DNA from: an uncultured Burkholderiales bacterium
GTDB lineage: Bacteria; Pseudomonadota; Gammaproteobacteria; Burkholderiales; Burkholderiaceae_C
Length of the DNA: 16,394 nt
NCBI GenBank assembly: GCA_903926695.1
Contig: CAIYKK010000097.1
Location: forward strand, 1-16,394
Direction: 5' to 3'
Shown here: positions 1 to 8,199 of the stretch, in pieces
Numbering within the stretch: the first letter of the stretch is position 1
Layout: every line of letters begins with the position of its first letter
Translations under genes and position numbers: made by a program
The notes under the pieces: model-generated
Told to the model about the DNA's origin: nothing
What the model saw: the letters and a program-made list of their open reading frames with translations, nothing else
The model's database searches: none

Positions 1-1
1 C

Positions 2-1423
2 AAGCAAGAAACCGTGCGCGAGGTGCTGAACGCGGGCACTCGCTACGGCATGCAGCCGCTTGAGCCTGAACGCAAGATGATTGTCGAGTTCGTCTCGGCC
101 AATCCGACCGGCCCGCTGCACGTCGGCCACGGCCGCCAGGCGGCGCTGGGCGACGCGATCTGCAACCTGTACGAAACCCAGGGCGCCCAGGTTCACCGTG
201 AGTTCTATTACAACGACGCCGGGGTGCAGATCCAGACGCTGGCCACCAGCACGCAGTTGCGCGCCAAGGGCTTCAAGCCGGGCGACGAGTGCTGGCCGAC
301 CGATCCGGCTAACCCGGCCAGCAAGGCTTTTTACAACGGCGACTACATCGCCGACATCGCCGCCGACTTTCTGGCGGGCAAAACGGTGAAATCCGACGAC
401 CGCGAGTTCACCGCCTCGGGCGACGTGGACGATATGGACTCGATTTGCCAGTTCGCCGTGGCTTATCTGCGCCACGAGCAGGACTTGGATTTGCAGGCGT
501 TCTCGGTGCGTTTTGACAATTACTATTTGGAGTCCAGCCTGTACAGCTCGGGCCGCGTGGCCTCGACCGTGGCGCGCTTGCAGGAAGCAGGCAAAACCTA
601 CGAACAAGACGGCGCGCTCTGGCTCAAATCGACCGACTACGGCGACGACAAAGACCGCGTGATGAAAAAGGGCGACGGCACCTTCACCTATTTCGTGCCC
701 GACGTGGCGTATCACCTCGCCAAATGGGAGCGCGGTTTCGCCAAGGCCATCAACATTCAGGGCATGGATCACCACGGCACGATTGCCCGCGTGCGCGCCG
801 GGCTGCAGGCGGCGGGTGCAGGTGTGCCCCAAGGCTACCCCGACTACGTGCTGCACACGATGGTGCGCGTGGTGCGCAACGGCGAGGAAGTGAAAATCTC
901 CAAGCGCGCAGGCAGCTACGTGACGCTGCGCGATCTGATCGAATGGACCAGCGCCGACGCGGTGCGGTTTTTCCTGCTCAGCCGCAAGCCGGATACCGAA
1001 TACATCTTCGACATCGACCTGGCGCTGGCCAAGAACAACGAAAACCCGGTCTATTACGTGCAGTACGCGCATGCGCGCATCTGCTCGATTCTCACGACGT
1101 GGGCGGCGCAGGGCGGCGACGAAAGCCAGCTCAAAGACGTGGACCTGTCGGCGCTGGACAGCCCGCAGGCGCAGGCTTTGATGCTGCTGCTGGCCAAATA
1201 CAGCGACATGCTGAGTCACGCGGCCAGCGGTTTTGCGCCGCACGATGTGGCGTTTTACCTCCGCGAGCTGGCCGCCTGCTACCACAGCTACTACGACGCC
1301 GAGCGCATTCTGGTCGATGACGAAGCCGTCAAGCTGGCGCGGCTGGCGCTGGTGGCAGCCACGGCGCAGGTGCTGCACAATGGCCTGGCTGTGCTGGGCG
1401 TGAGCGCACCCCGGAAAATGTAA
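2..1423 (+). CDS. argS: Arginyl-tRNA synthetase, 5' end missing
   Basis: Class I arginyl-tRNA synthetase, which charges tRNA-Arg with arginine in the cytoplasm. The reading frame is open from the left edge, so the true start and roughly the first 90 residues lie outside; the GTG at 14 is internal. About 473 residues are visible. The ATP-binding HIGH motif appears as HVGH in the context [12 protein letters not shown], near the left end. The KMSKS equivalent is KISKRAG, around nucleotides 892-912, and the helical DALR anticodon-binding domain occupies the C-terminus. The gene ends in TAA. The SPOR-domain gene starts 55 bases later, and this argS-SPOR-dsbA order is one I know from Burkholderiales. 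Nothing looks broken in the visible part. Confidence 0.97.
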   Translation, partial: KQETVREVLNAGTRYGMQPLEPERKMIVEFVSANPTGPLHVGHGRQAALGDAICNLYETQGAQVHREFYYNDAGVQIQTLATSTQLRAKGFKPGDECWPTDPANPASKAFYNGDYIADIAADFLAGKTVKSDDREFTASGDVDDMDSICQFAVAYLRHEQDLDLQAFSVRFDNYYLESSLYSSGRVASTVARLQEAGKTYEQDGALWLKSTDYGDDKDRVMKKGDGTFTYFVPDVAYHLAKWERGFAKAINIQGMDHHGTIARVRAGLQAAGAGVPQGYPDYVLHTMVRVVRNGEEVKISKRAGSYVTLRDLIEWTSADAVRFFLLSRKPDTEYIFDIDLALAKNNENPVYYVQYAHARICSILTTWAAQGGDESQLKDVDLSALDSPQAQALMLLLAKYSDMLSHAASGFAPHDVAFYLRELAACYHSYYDAERILVDDEAVKLARLALVAATAQVLHNGLAVLGVSAPRKM

Positions 1424-1467
1424 AAAGAATGTCCCGTCCTCTCAAGCGGATCAGCAAGGCTAGTAAC

Positions 1468-1472
1468 AAGGA
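1468..1472 (+). promoter_or_regulatory. Shine-Dalgarno AAGGA that sets the SPOR gene start
   Basis: AAGGA lies six bases before the ATG at 1479 but directly abuts the in-frame ATG at 1473. Spacing therefore favours 1479 as the start, giving a protein beginning MTHKQRGG. Confidence 0.75.
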
Positions 1473-1478
1473 ATGGAT

Positions 1479-2336
1479 ATGACACATAAACAACGGGGCG
1501 GGACTTTGCTTGGGTTGGTGGTGGGTTCGCTGGTCGGTTTGGGCGTGGCGCTGGCGGTGGCGGTGTACATCACCAAAATGCCGGTGCCCTTCACCAACAA
1601 GACCCTGGCGCACAGCCCGAGCAGCGATGCGGCCGAGACCATGAAGAACAAAAACTGGGACCCGAACGCGCCTCTGGCGGGCAAAAATCCCGCCCGTCCC
1701 GCGCCGTCGGCCTCTGGCGAACTGGCCAACGAGGATGTGTCCGATTCGTCCGCCGCCACGGTGCCCGATCCGGTCGCGCCCGCCTCCCGCGCCGGGAGCA
1801 AAACGCCCCGCGCCCTTGCGGCGGCGTCCGCCGCCTCGGCCGCAGCTCGCGCCAAGGCCCGCGCCTCGGACGCGCAGGGCGATGCGGCCAAATCGGCTGC
1901 ACTGGCCAAACCCAAGCCCGCTTCTTCGGACCCGCTGGGCGATCTGGCCAATTCGCTGGCCGCGCCTGCGCCCGCCAAACCAGCCAAGGCCCGTTCCTCC
2001 GACCCGCTGGGCGATCTGGCCAAGGCCCGTTCCGCTGATCCGCTGGGCGATCTGGCCAAGGTCCGCACCACCTCCGCGCCGGTGGCTGTGGGCTCTGACC
2101 CGTTCACTTATTTCATCCAGGCTGGCGCTTTCCACGCGCCTGAAGAGGCCGAAAAGCAGCGCGCCCGGCTGCAGGCGCTGGGCGTGCAGGCGCAGGTCAC
2201 GCCGCGTGAGCAAAGCGGCGGCACGGTGTACCGGGTGCGCGTCGGCCCCTTCGAGAAAAAGGATGAGGCTGACAAAATGAAAACCAAGCTGGACAGCCAG
2301 ACGGTTGAATCCGCCCTGGTCAAGGTGCAGCGCTAG
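1479..2336 (+). CDS. Membrane-anchored SPOR-domain protein
   Basis: Predicted inner-membrane protein of 285 residues with a periplasmic peptidoglycan-binding SPOR domain, FtsN-like in layout. The short basic N-terminus (THKQR) is followed by one hydrophobic helix at about residues 9-31, rich in Gly and Ala. A long Ala/Pro/Ser/Lys linker runs to about residue 205, and the SPOR domain covers about 208-284 (begins PFTYFIQAGAF, ends SALVKVQR). In the family, SPOR domains bind glycan strands lacking stem peptides at septa, so a role in cell division or wall remodelling is likely. The linker holds a 12-residue repeat with the core DPLGDLA at residues 151, 175 and 187. I chose ATG 1479 over ATG 1473 on Shine-Dalgarno spacing. 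It sits between argS and dsbA. It may or may not be the organism's FtsN; I cannot tell from this window. Confidence 0.9.
   Translation: MTHKQRGGTLLGLVVGSLVGLGVALAVAVYITKMPVPFTNKTLAHSPSSDAAETMKNKNWDPNAPLAGKNPARPAPSASGELANEDVSDSSAATVPDPVAPASRAGSKTPRALAAASAASAAARAKARASDAQGDAAKSAALAKPKPASSDPLGDLANSLAAPAPAKPAKARSSDPLGDLAKARSADPLGDLAKVRTTSAPVAVGSDPFTYFIQAGAFHAPEEAEKQRARLQALGVQAQVTPREQSGGTVYRVRVGPFEKKDEADKMKTKLDSQTVESALVKVQR
1923..2066 (+). repeat. In-frame 36-bp (12-residue) tandem repeat in the SPOR linker
   Basis: Four consecutive 36-base units encode SSDPLGDLANSL, AAPAPAKPAKAR, SSDPLGDLAKAR and SADPLGDLAKVR. The first, third and fourth share the DPLGDLA core (nucleotides 1929, 2001 and 2037); the second has lost the core but keeps the length and the KAR ending. 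The spacing, exactly 72 then 36 bases, shows duplication of one unit and keeps the frame. Confidence 0.85.
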
Positions 2337-2381
2337 GGCAGCCTGCGTGGGCGGAACTTTTTATCTTCAGGAGAATTTTGT

Positions 2382-3038
2382 ATGCAACGTCGTGAGTTTT
2401 CGTTTTCAGCCACTTCTATCGCTGCCGCTGCCTTGGGCATGCCCGCGCTGTCCGCACACGCTCAGGCCAAGGCTTTTCAGAGCGGCACGGATTACCTGGT
2501 ACTCGACAAGCCCGCCGTCACCGAGGTGCCCGCCGGGCAGGTCGAGGTGGTCGAGTTCTTCTGGTACAGCTGCCCGCATTGCAACGTCTTCGAGCCCATG
2601 TTTGATGCCTGGGCCAAAAGCGCGCCCAAGGATGTGGCCGTGCGCCGCGTGCCGGTGGCGTTCCGCCCCGACTTTGAGCCGCAGCAGCGCCTTTATTTCG
2701 TGCTCGAAGCGTTGGGTAAGGTCGATGAGCTGCATAAAAAGGTTTTCAACGCGGTTCACGTTGAAAAGCAGCCGCTCAACACCGCCGACCAGATTGGTGC
2801 CTGGGCGGAAAAGCAGGGCATTCCCAAAGCCAGATTCACCGAGCTGTACAACTCCTTTGCGGTCATGACCAAGGTGCGCAAATCGACCCAGCTGCAAAAC
2901 GCCTACGGTGTGGACGGCGTGCCATCGCTGGGCATTCATGGGCGTTATTTCACGTCCGGCACCCAGGCCGGGACGCTGCAGCGCGCCTTGCAGGTCACCG
3001 ATTTCCTGATCGGCCAGGTGCGCGGCAAGGCCAAATAA
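2382..3038 (+). CDS. dsbA: Periplasmic thiol:disulfide interchange protein DsbA
   Basis: Oxidase that introduces disulfide bonds into proteins exported to the periplasm and is reoxidised by DsbB. The protein is 218 residues, close to the usual size. An N-terminal signal covers about residues 1-26 with a likely cut after AHA. The thioredoxin-fold active site is C64-P-H-C67 in the context WYSCPHC, and the cis-proline loop is V180-P181 in GVPSLG, as in DsbA. A good ribosome site, AGGAG at 2369-2373, lies eight bases before the ATG. The signal begins QRREFSFS, which resembles a twin-arginine (Tat) motif. The gene lies 45 bases after the SPOR gene, probably co-transcribed with it, and is followed by a hairpin. 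DsbC or DsbG is unlikely because of the CPHC motif and the lack of a dimerisation domain. Confidence 0.94.
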   Translation: MQRREFSFSATSIAAAALGMPALSAHAQAKAFQSGTDYLVLDKPAVTEVPAGQVEVVEFFWYSCPHCNVFEPMFDAWAKSAPKDVAVRRVPVAFRPDFEPQQRLYFVLEALGKVDELHKKVFNAVHVEKQPLNTADQIGAWAEKQGIPKARFTELYNSFAVMTKVRKSTQLQNAYGVDGVPSLGIHGRYFTSGTQAGTLQRALQVTDFLIGQVRGKAK

Positions 3039-3041
3039 GCC

Positions 3042-3060
3042 CTGGGCCGGGGTGGCCCAG
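3042..3060 (+). terminator. Hairpin after dsbA, possible weak terminator
   Basis: CTGGGCC and GGCCCAG form a perfect seven-base stem with a five-base loop (GGGGT), starting four bases after the dsbA stop. It is followed by CAATTATT rather than a clean T run, so it may be an inefficient intrinsic terminator or only an mRNA 3'-end stabiliser. Confidence 0.45.
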
Positions 3061-3078
3061 CAATTATTGCGGGCCGGT

Positions 3079-3107
3079 AATGTTCTTACTGCGGGCATGG
3101 CTACAAT
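3079..3107 (+). promoter_or_regulatory. Possible sigma-70 promoter for lptA-lptB-rpoN
   Basis: The -10 candidate TACAAT at 3102-3107 (context GGCTACAATCGC) lies 31 bases before the lptA ATG. The matching -35 region, around 3079-3085, is poor. Its position after the dsbA hairpin supports a new transcription unit starting here. This is inference from a weak motif. Confidence 0.4.
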
Positions 3108-3138
3108 CGCACCAACCAAGCAGCAAGATTCGTGCCTT

Positions 3139-3780
3139 ATGAACCGCCCTTTTTTCTCCCTCATCCTGATTGCCGCTTTGGCAGCAGGCAGCGCGCTTCC
3201 GGCTGCGGCTGAAAAAGCCGACCGCGACAAGCCCATGAACGCCGAGGCCGACACGCTGCGTTATGACGATCTGAAGCAAACCAGCGTCTTCACCGGCAAC
3301 GTCGTCATCACCAAAGGCACGACCATCATTCGCGGCGGTCAGGTCGATGTCAGCCAAGACCCCGAGGGCTACCAAAAAGCCGTCGCCATAGCCGCACCCG
3401 GCAAGCTGGCCTATTACCGCAAAAAGCGCGACGGCGTCGATGAATACGTCGAAGGCGAAGGCGAGCGCATCGAGTACGACAGCCGCGCCGACCTGGTGCG
3501 CTTTGTCAACCGCGCCGTGGTGCGCCGCTACAAAGGCGCGACGCTGGCCGATGAAACCTCCGGCGCGCTCATCGTGTACAACAACATCACCGACGTGTTC
3601 AGCGTCGATGGCGGCGCGAAGAACAGCTCGGCGGCCAATCCGGCGGGCCGGGTTCGCACCATGCTTTCGCCGCGTTCGTCGGCATCGGCGCCTGTCACGC
3701 CTGCCGTGCCCGTACCCGTCGCGCCCGCCTTGCGTCCGAGCACCTCGCTGGGCGGCGGGGCCAGCCAGAAAGCGCCCTGA
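3139..3780 (+). CDS. lptA: Lipopolysaccharide transport periplasmic protein LptA
   Basis: Periplasmic bridge protein of the Lpt machine, which carries lipopolysaccharide from the inner-membrane LptBFGC complex to LptDE in the outer membrane. The protein is 213 residues. A Sec signal peptide covers residues 1-24 (MNRPFF..., likely cut after PAAA). The OstA-type beta-jellyroll region runs from about residue 32 to 158, including the typical [21 protein letters not shown] stretch and later [13 protein letters not shown] Pro/Ala/Val-rich tail of about 40 residues follows. The frame is open upstream to 3052, but the signal peptide fixes the start at ATG 3139; its ribosome site is weak. The stop overlaps the lptB start by one base (TGATG), so translation is probably coupled. 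lptC, usually just upstream, is not in this window. Confidence 0.92.
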   Translation: MNRPFFSLILIAALAAGSALPAAAEKADRDKPMNAEADTLRYDDLKQTSVFTGNVVITKGTTIIRGGQVDVSQDPEGYQKAVAIAAPGKLAYYRKKRDGVDEYVEGEGERIEYDSRADLVRFVNRAVVRRYKGATLADETSGALIVYNNITDVFSVDGGAKNSSAANPAGRVRTMLSPRSSASAPVTPAVPVPVAPALRPSTSLGGGASQKAP

Positions 3781-4565
3781 TGCTGACGCAGACCGAAACT
3801 CCCGCCGCCGCCCGCATTGAAACCCCCAGCCGCCTGGTCGCCCAGGGCCTGAAAAAATCCTACGGCAGCCGCCTCGTGGTGCGCGACGTGTCGCTGTCGG
3901 TGCAAAAGGGCGAAGTCGTCGGGCTGCTTGGCCCCAACGGCGCGGGCAAAACCACCTCGTTTTACATGATCGTCGGGCTGGTGCGCGCCGACGCGGGCGA
4001 AATTTCCATCGACGGCCAGCCGGTCGAGCACATGCCGATTCACAACCGCGCCCGTCTGGGTCTGAGCTATTTGCCGCAAGAAGCGTCGATTTTTCGCAAG
4101 CTCACGGTCGAAGAAAACGTGCGCGCCGTGCTTGAACTGCAGCGCGACACCAGCGGCGCGCCACTCACCCGCGCCGAAATCGAACTGCGTTTGGACGCGC
4201 TGCTGCAGGATTTGCGCGTCGATCATCTGCGCGCCTCGCCCGCCCCGGCGCTGTCCGGTGGCGAGCGCCGCCGCGTTGAGATCGCCCGTGCGCTGGCCAC
4301 GCAGCCGCGTTTTATTCTGCTCGATGAGCCGTTTGCCGGGATTGATCCGATTGCGGTGATTGAAATCCAGCGCATCATTGGTTTTTTAAAAGCGCGGGGC
4401 ATCGGCGTGTTGATCACCGACCACAACGTGCGCGAGACGCTGGGCATCTGCGATCACGCCTACATCATCAACGACGGTCATGTGCTGGCCAACGGCACGC
4501 CCGCCGAGATTGTCAACAATGCCGATGTGCGCCGGGTGTATCTCGGCGAACATTTCAGGATGTAA
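3780..4565 (+). CDS. lptB: Lipopolysaccharide export ABC transporter ATPase LptB
   Basis: Cytoplasmic ATPase that, with LptF and LptG, extracts lipopolysaccharide from the inner membrane. It has 261 residues, against about 241 in E. coli; the extra length is an N-terminal extension of about 18 residues. All nucleotide-binding motifs are present: Walker [10 protein letters not shown] (51-59), Q-loop Q100 in YLPQEAS, ABC signature LSGGE (158-162), Walker B ILLDEP (179-184) and the switch histidine H215 in TDHN. The C-terminal YLGEHF is typical of LptB and separates it from generic amino-acid transporter ATPases. It is coupled to lptA by a one-base overlap and followed 14 bases later by rpoN, the usual proteobacterial order. 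Confidence 0.96.
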   Translation: MLTQTETPAAARIETPSRLVAQGLKKSYGSRLVVRDVSLSVQKGEVVGLLGPNGAGKTTSFYMIVGLVRADAGEISIDGQPVEHMPIHNRARLGLSYLPQEASIFRKLTVEENVRAVLELQRDTSGAPLTRAEIELRLDALLQDLRVDHLRASPAPALSGGERRRVEIARALATQPRFILLDEPFAGIDPIAVIEIQRIIGFLKARGIGVLITDHNVRETLGICDHAYIINDGHVLANGTPAEIVNNADVRRVYLGEHFRM

Positions 4566-4579
4566 AAGATGGTCACGTC

Positions 4580-6133
4580 ATGAAGCAGGGTCTTTCCCTT
4601 CGGGTTTCGCAGCATTTGGCGCTCACGCCGCAGTTGCAGCAGTCGATTCGGCTGCTGCAGCTTTCGACGCTGGAGCTGAGCCAGGAAGTCGAGCAGATGC
4701 TCGATGAAAACCCGTTCCTCGAAATGGCCGAGGACACCGCGCCGCGCGAAGAGTTCGGCCTGGAGCACACCAACACGCCGGTCAGCCAGGACAGCCGCGA
4801 GTTTGAGTCCGCCGCCGAGCCGACGGTTTCCAGCAGCACCGCCGACGACACCAGCGCGGCCAGCAAGGCCGAAGCCGAAACCACCTCCGAACTCAGCTCC
4901 GAAACCAGCCTCGAAGACAGCTGGGACGGCGACGGCTCGGTCGATTCGTCGCCCGACGACAGCGAATGGGGCGGCGACGCGCCCGCACGCAAGAACAACC
5001 TCGACGACAGCGACGCCGAAGCTTCGGATTTGACTGGCGCGCATGTCTCGCTGCAGGATTATTTGCACCGCCAGGCGCTCGCCCTGCGCCTGTCGGAAGA
5101 AGACCGCGCCGCGCTGCATTTTTTGATCGAGTCGCTCAACGACGATGGTTATCTGGAAGACACGCTGGCCTCGCTGGCCGCCGGTCTGGCGCACGGCGAT
5201 CAGGAAGAGGCTGAGGAGCTGGAACAGTGCTTTTCGATGGCGCTCAAACTGCTGCAGCACATGGAGCCTGCCGGTGTCGGCGCCCGCAATCTGGCCGAAT
5301 GCCTGAGCCTGCAACTGCAGGACAGCCCGGACAGCGAGCAAGCCCGCGCCGCGCTGGCCATGTGCCGCCAGCCGATGGAGCTGCAGGCCAAGCGCGATGT
5401 CAAGCGATTGGTCATTCTGTGCGGTTTCCCGGAAGACGTGATCAAAGGCGCGATAGCTCTTATTGCGCGGCTTGACCCCAAGCCGGGACGCCGTTTTGCC
5501 AATGTCGAGCGCAACCTCATCGTGCCCGACGTGATCGTGACCAAAACGCTGCGCGGCTTTAAGGTGGTGCTCAACAGTGAAGTCATGCCCCGGCTGCGCG
5601 TCCACGACATTTACGCCAACGTCATGAAGCAGCACAAAGGCCAGGGCGGGCAGGCGCTGCAGCAGCGGCTGCAGGAGGCGCGCTGGTTCATCAAAAACAT
5701 CCAGCAGCGGTTTGACACCATCCTGCGCGTGAGCAATGCCATCGTTGAGCGGCAAAAAAGCTTTTTCAGCCACGGCGAGCTGGCCATGCGCCCGCTGGTG
5801 CTGCGCGAGATTGCCGACGAGCTGGGTTTGCACGAATCGACCATTTCCCGCGTCACCACGGCCAAATACATGAGCACGCCGTTTGGCACGTTTGAATTGA
5901 AATATTTCTTCGGCTCCGGGCTGGGCACCGAGACCGGCGGCAACGCGTCGAGCACGGCGGTGCGCGCCCTCATCAAGCAGTTTGTCGCGTCCGAAAGCCC
6001 GCACAAGCCGCTGAGCGACAACCAGCTGTCCGAGATGCTCAAGGAGCAGGGCATTGAATGCGCCCGCCGCACCGTGGCCAAATACCGCGAAGCCCTGCGC
6101 ATCGCGCCCACCAATTTGCGCAAAGCGCTGTGA
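4580..6133 (+). CDS. rpoN: RNA polymerase sigma-54 factor
   Basis: Alternative sigma factor that recognises -24/-12 promoters and needs AAA+ activator proteins to open DNA. It is 517 residues long, against 477 in E. coli. Region I (about 1-50) is Gln/Leu-rich, with LRVSQHLALTPQLQQSIRLL, and binds activators. An acidic Ser/Asp/Glu-rich region II runs from about 55 to 150 and accounts for the extra length. The core-binding domain follows. The helix-turn-helix lies at about 409-430 (LGLHESTISR), and the RpoN box ARRTVAKYRE at 495-504 is perfect; it reads the -24 element. The start is 14 bases after the lptB stop, with only a weak ribosome site, so coupling to lptB translation is likely. Confidence 0.97.
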   Translation: MKQGLSLRVSQHLALTPQLQQSIRLLQLSTLELSQEVEQMLDENPFLEMAEDTAPREEFGLEHTNTPVSQDSREFESAAEPTVSSSTADDTSAASKAEAETTSELSSETSLEDSWDGDGSVDSSPDDSEWGGDAPARKNNLDDSDAEASDLTGAHVSLQDYLHRQALALRLSEEDRAALHFLIESLNDDGYLEDTLASLAAGLAHGDQEEAEELEQCFSMALKLLQHMEPAGVGARNLAECLSLQLQDSPDSEQARAALAMCRQPMELQAKRDVKRLVILCGFPEDVIKGAIALIARLDPKPGRRFANVERNLIVPDVIVTKTLRGFKVVLNSEVMPRLRVHDIYANVMKQHKGQGGQALQQRLQEARWFIKNIQQRFDTILRVSNAIVERQKSFFSHGELAMRPLVLREIADELGLHESTISRVTTAKYMSTPFGTFELKYFFGSGLGTETGGNASSTAVRALIKQFVASESPHKPLSDNQLSEMLKEQGIECARRTVAKYREALRIAPTNLRKAL

Positions 6134-6139
6134 AATCGC

Positions 6140-6176
6140 CGTGATCAGAGTCCGGCGCACATGGCCGGGCATCACG
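6140..6176 (+). other. Inverted repeat between rpoN and rlmL
   Basis: An interrupted hairpin: CGTGAT pairs with ATCACG at the base, and CCGGC (6152-6156) pairs with GCCGG (6164-6168) at the top, with an asymmetric internal loop. It lies wholly in the 60-base gap and ends 17 bases before the rlmL ATG. There is no T run, so a terminator is unlikely. It could shape the rlmL leader or be chance in GC-rich DNA. Confidence 0.3.
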
Positions 6177-6193
6177 CAACCTAAAAGCCAGTC

Positions 6194-7672
6194 ATGAATC
6201 AACTCCAACTATTCCTCCCGTGCGCCGCTGGCGTCGAAACCCTGCTGGCCACCGAAATCCAGCGCGTCACCGGCATCGCGGGCAAAGCCTGGCGCGCCGG
6301 CGTTCAATTGCAAGGCTCGTGGCGCGACGCCATGAAACTCAATCTGCACAGCCGACTGGCCCAGCGCGTGCTGATCGAGCTGCAGCACGGCCAATACCGC
6401 AGCGAGCAGGATCTGTACAACGCGGCGGCCAGCGTGGCCTGGGAAATCTGGTTCACGCCCAAACAGACCTTCAAGGTCGAAATCACCGCCCAGCACAGCC
6501 CGCTGCAGAGCCTGAATTTCGCGGCTCTGAAGATCAAAGACGCGATTGCCGACCGCTTTCGCCACAAGTTCAACGACGTGCGCCCCAGCGTCGATACGCG
6601 CTGGCCGGACGTGCGCGTGTACGTCCACCTGACGACTGACACGGTGACGATTTACATCGACACCTCGGGCGAGCCGCTCTTTAAACGCGGCTGGCGCGAA
6701 GACAAGGGCGATGCGCCTTTGAAAGAAACGCTGGCCGCCGCGATCATTGCCGCCAGCGGCTGGGACGAACTCTGCAAACAAGGCGTGCCGCTGTATGACC
6801 CGTGCTGCGGCTCGGGCACCATCGTGATTGAGGCCGCGCAAATTGCCTGCAGCATTGCGCCCGGCATCAACCGCCGCTTTGCGTTTCAAAAATATCTGCC
6901 GTTTCAGGGCCACGTCTGGGACGGCCTGCTCGATCAGGCGGAAGCCGCGATTACCGAGCCGACAGCGCCGGTGTTCGGCAGCGATGTGTCTTTTCGGATG
7001 GTCGATTTTGCCGAGCGCAATGCCGAGCGCGCCGGTGTCGCCAACGCCGTGCAACTGCGCGGCGGCGACGCGCTGCAGCGCATGCCGCCCGCGCCGAGTG
7101 GCGTGATGCTGGTCAACCCGCCGTATGGCGAGCGTATCGACGTGGCGGGCGTGGCCGGGATTACCGGCGTGCAGGGGCGCGACCAGCGCCGTTCGCAGTT
7201 TCAGGGCCAGAGCGTCGATGAGTTCGGCCAGCCGCTGCGCGCCGAGCGCGGCCCGCAAGACGGCTGGCCTACCCGCTCCGGCCAAGGTGAACGCTTTGGG
7301 CGCGACGAACGCCATCAGCGCAACGAGCGGACCAGCCGCGACGACCGGGATGAATCCGCGTTCGAGCCGTCGCGCGACCGCTCGGCCAATCCGGGCCGCG
7401 AGCAGGCGCAAAACGCCTGGGGCGAGGAAGCCAGCGACTTCTTCCCGCAACTCGCCGCCCACTGGAAGAAAAACTACGCCGGTTGGACCGCCCACATCCT
7501 GACGCCCGATTTGAAGCTGCCGAACAAGATGCGCCTGAAAGAATCGCGCCGCGTGCCGATGTGGAACGGCCCGATTGAATGCCGATTGTTCCGCTTTGAC
7601 ATGGTGGCCGGATCGGCCCGCGCCAAGCCCGGCGCTGCCGATGCAGAGGCGCAGCAGCCGCCCACAGCGTGA
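6194..7672 (+). CDS. rlmL: RlmL-type 23S rRNA guanine-N2 methyltransferase
   Basis: THUMP-domain, SAM-dependent RNA methyltransferase of the RlmL/YcbY family, which in E. coli makes m2G2445 in 23S rRNA. It has 492 residues and lacks the RlmK second half fused in E. coli. The N-terminal ferredoxin-like and THUMP region covers about 1-160 (FLPCAAGVE, then IYIDTSGEPLFKRGWRED, the family hallmark before the catalytic domain). Motif I is DPCCGSG (202-208) and the catalytic motif IV is NPPYGER (308-314). Compared with E. coli, about 95 residues are inserted after motif IV (about 318-412). They are very rich in Arg, Asp, Gln and Glu and look disordered. The normal C-terminus resumes at FFPQLAAHW (about 416). 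The stop overlaps the start of the PIN gene. The exact substrate base is inferred by family only. Confidence 0.88.
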   Translation: MNQLQLFLPCAAGVETLLATEIQRVTGIAGKAWRAGVQLQGSWRDAMKLNLHSRLAQRVLIELQHGQYRSEQDLYNAAASVAWEIWFTPKQTFKVEITAQHSPLQSLNFAALKIKDAIADRFRHKFNDVRPSVDTRWPDVRVYVHLTTDTVTIYIDTSGEPLFKRGWREDKGDAPLKETLAAAIIAASGWDELCKQGVPLYDPCCGSGTIVIEAAQIACSIAPGINRRFAFQKYLPFQGHVWDGLLDQAEAAITEPTAPVFGSDVSFRMVDFAERNAERAGVANAVQLRGGDALQRMPPAPSGVMLVNPPYGERIDVAGVAGITGVQGRDQRRSQFQGQSVDEFGQPLRAERGPQDGWPTRSGQGERFGRDERHQRNERTSRDDRDESAFEPSRDRSANPGREQAQNAWGEEASDFFPQLAAHWKKNYAGWTAHILTPDLKLPNKMRLKESRRVPMWNGPIECRLFRFDMVAGSARAKPGAADAEAQQPPTA

Positions 7673-8175
7673 GTTCGGACACTGAAATGCCGCCTTTCGC
7701 GCCGTCGGCATCCGCTGCAGGCCAGGTGCCCGCTGTTTCTGCCGAATCAGCACCCACGCCGCCAGTGCGCAAGGCGCTGGTCGTGCTCGACACCAACATC
7801 ATTCTGGATGTTTTCATTTTTGACGACGCAGCCGCCAAGGCCGTCAAGCAGGCGCTGCAAGCGGGTGAAATCGACTGGATCGCCACCCAGCCCATGCGCG
7901 ACGAGCTGGCGCGTGTGCTGGCTTATCCGCAAATCGTGCTGCGTCTGGCGTTTTACCAGCTCAGCGCCGAGGACGTGCTGGCCGCGTTTGACCGCCACGC
8001 CCGCTTGATCAGCCCCGCCGCCACATGCCGCTTGAGCTGCCGCGACGCGGACGACCAGAAATTCATCGACTTGGCCGTGGCCGGGCAGGCTTTGTTGTTA
8101 AGCAAAGACCGGCATATTTTGTCGATGGCTAAACGGCTGCGGGCGCTGGGCGTGGCGGCGCGGGCGGTGATGTAG
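7669..8175 (+). CDS. PIN-domain nuclease, toxin-like, COG1569 type
   Basis: Predicted metal-dependent ribonuclease of the PIN family often annotated as 'putative toxin-antitoxin system toxin component'. With the GTG start it has 168 residues. About 34 residues of low-complexity Pro/Ala/Ser come first, then the PIN fold. The acidic site is complete by eye: D41 in LDTN, E79 in RDEL, D126/D128/D129 in CRDADDQKF, and D147 in SKDRH. The GTG overlaps the rlmL TGA by four bases (GTGA), implying translational coupling. An alternative ATG at 7687 would remove six residues without touching the domain. There is no small antitoxin-like gene on either side, so a classical toxin role is doubtful. RNA processing or decay linked to the neighbouring methyltransferase is possible but unproven. 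Confidence 0.82.
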   Translation: MSSDTEMPPFAPSASAAGQVPAVSAESAPTPPVRKALVVLDTNIILDVFIFDDAAAKAVKQALQAGEIDWIATQPMRDELARVLAYPQIVLRLAFYQLSAEDVLAAFDRHARLISPAATCRLSCRDADDQKFIDLAVAGQALLLSKDRHILSMAKRLRALGVAARAVM

Positions 8176-8199
8176 CCCAGAGCGGTTTTACCCGCTTTG

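Noticed and set aside
4478..6208. A 576-codon open frame on the - strand opposite rpoN
   Set aside because: It covers rpoN in full and shows no domain; it follows from rpoN codon bias.
6209..7753. A 514-codon open frame on the - strand opposite rlmL
   Set aside because: Antisense shadow of rlmL with no recognisable motif and no ribosome site.
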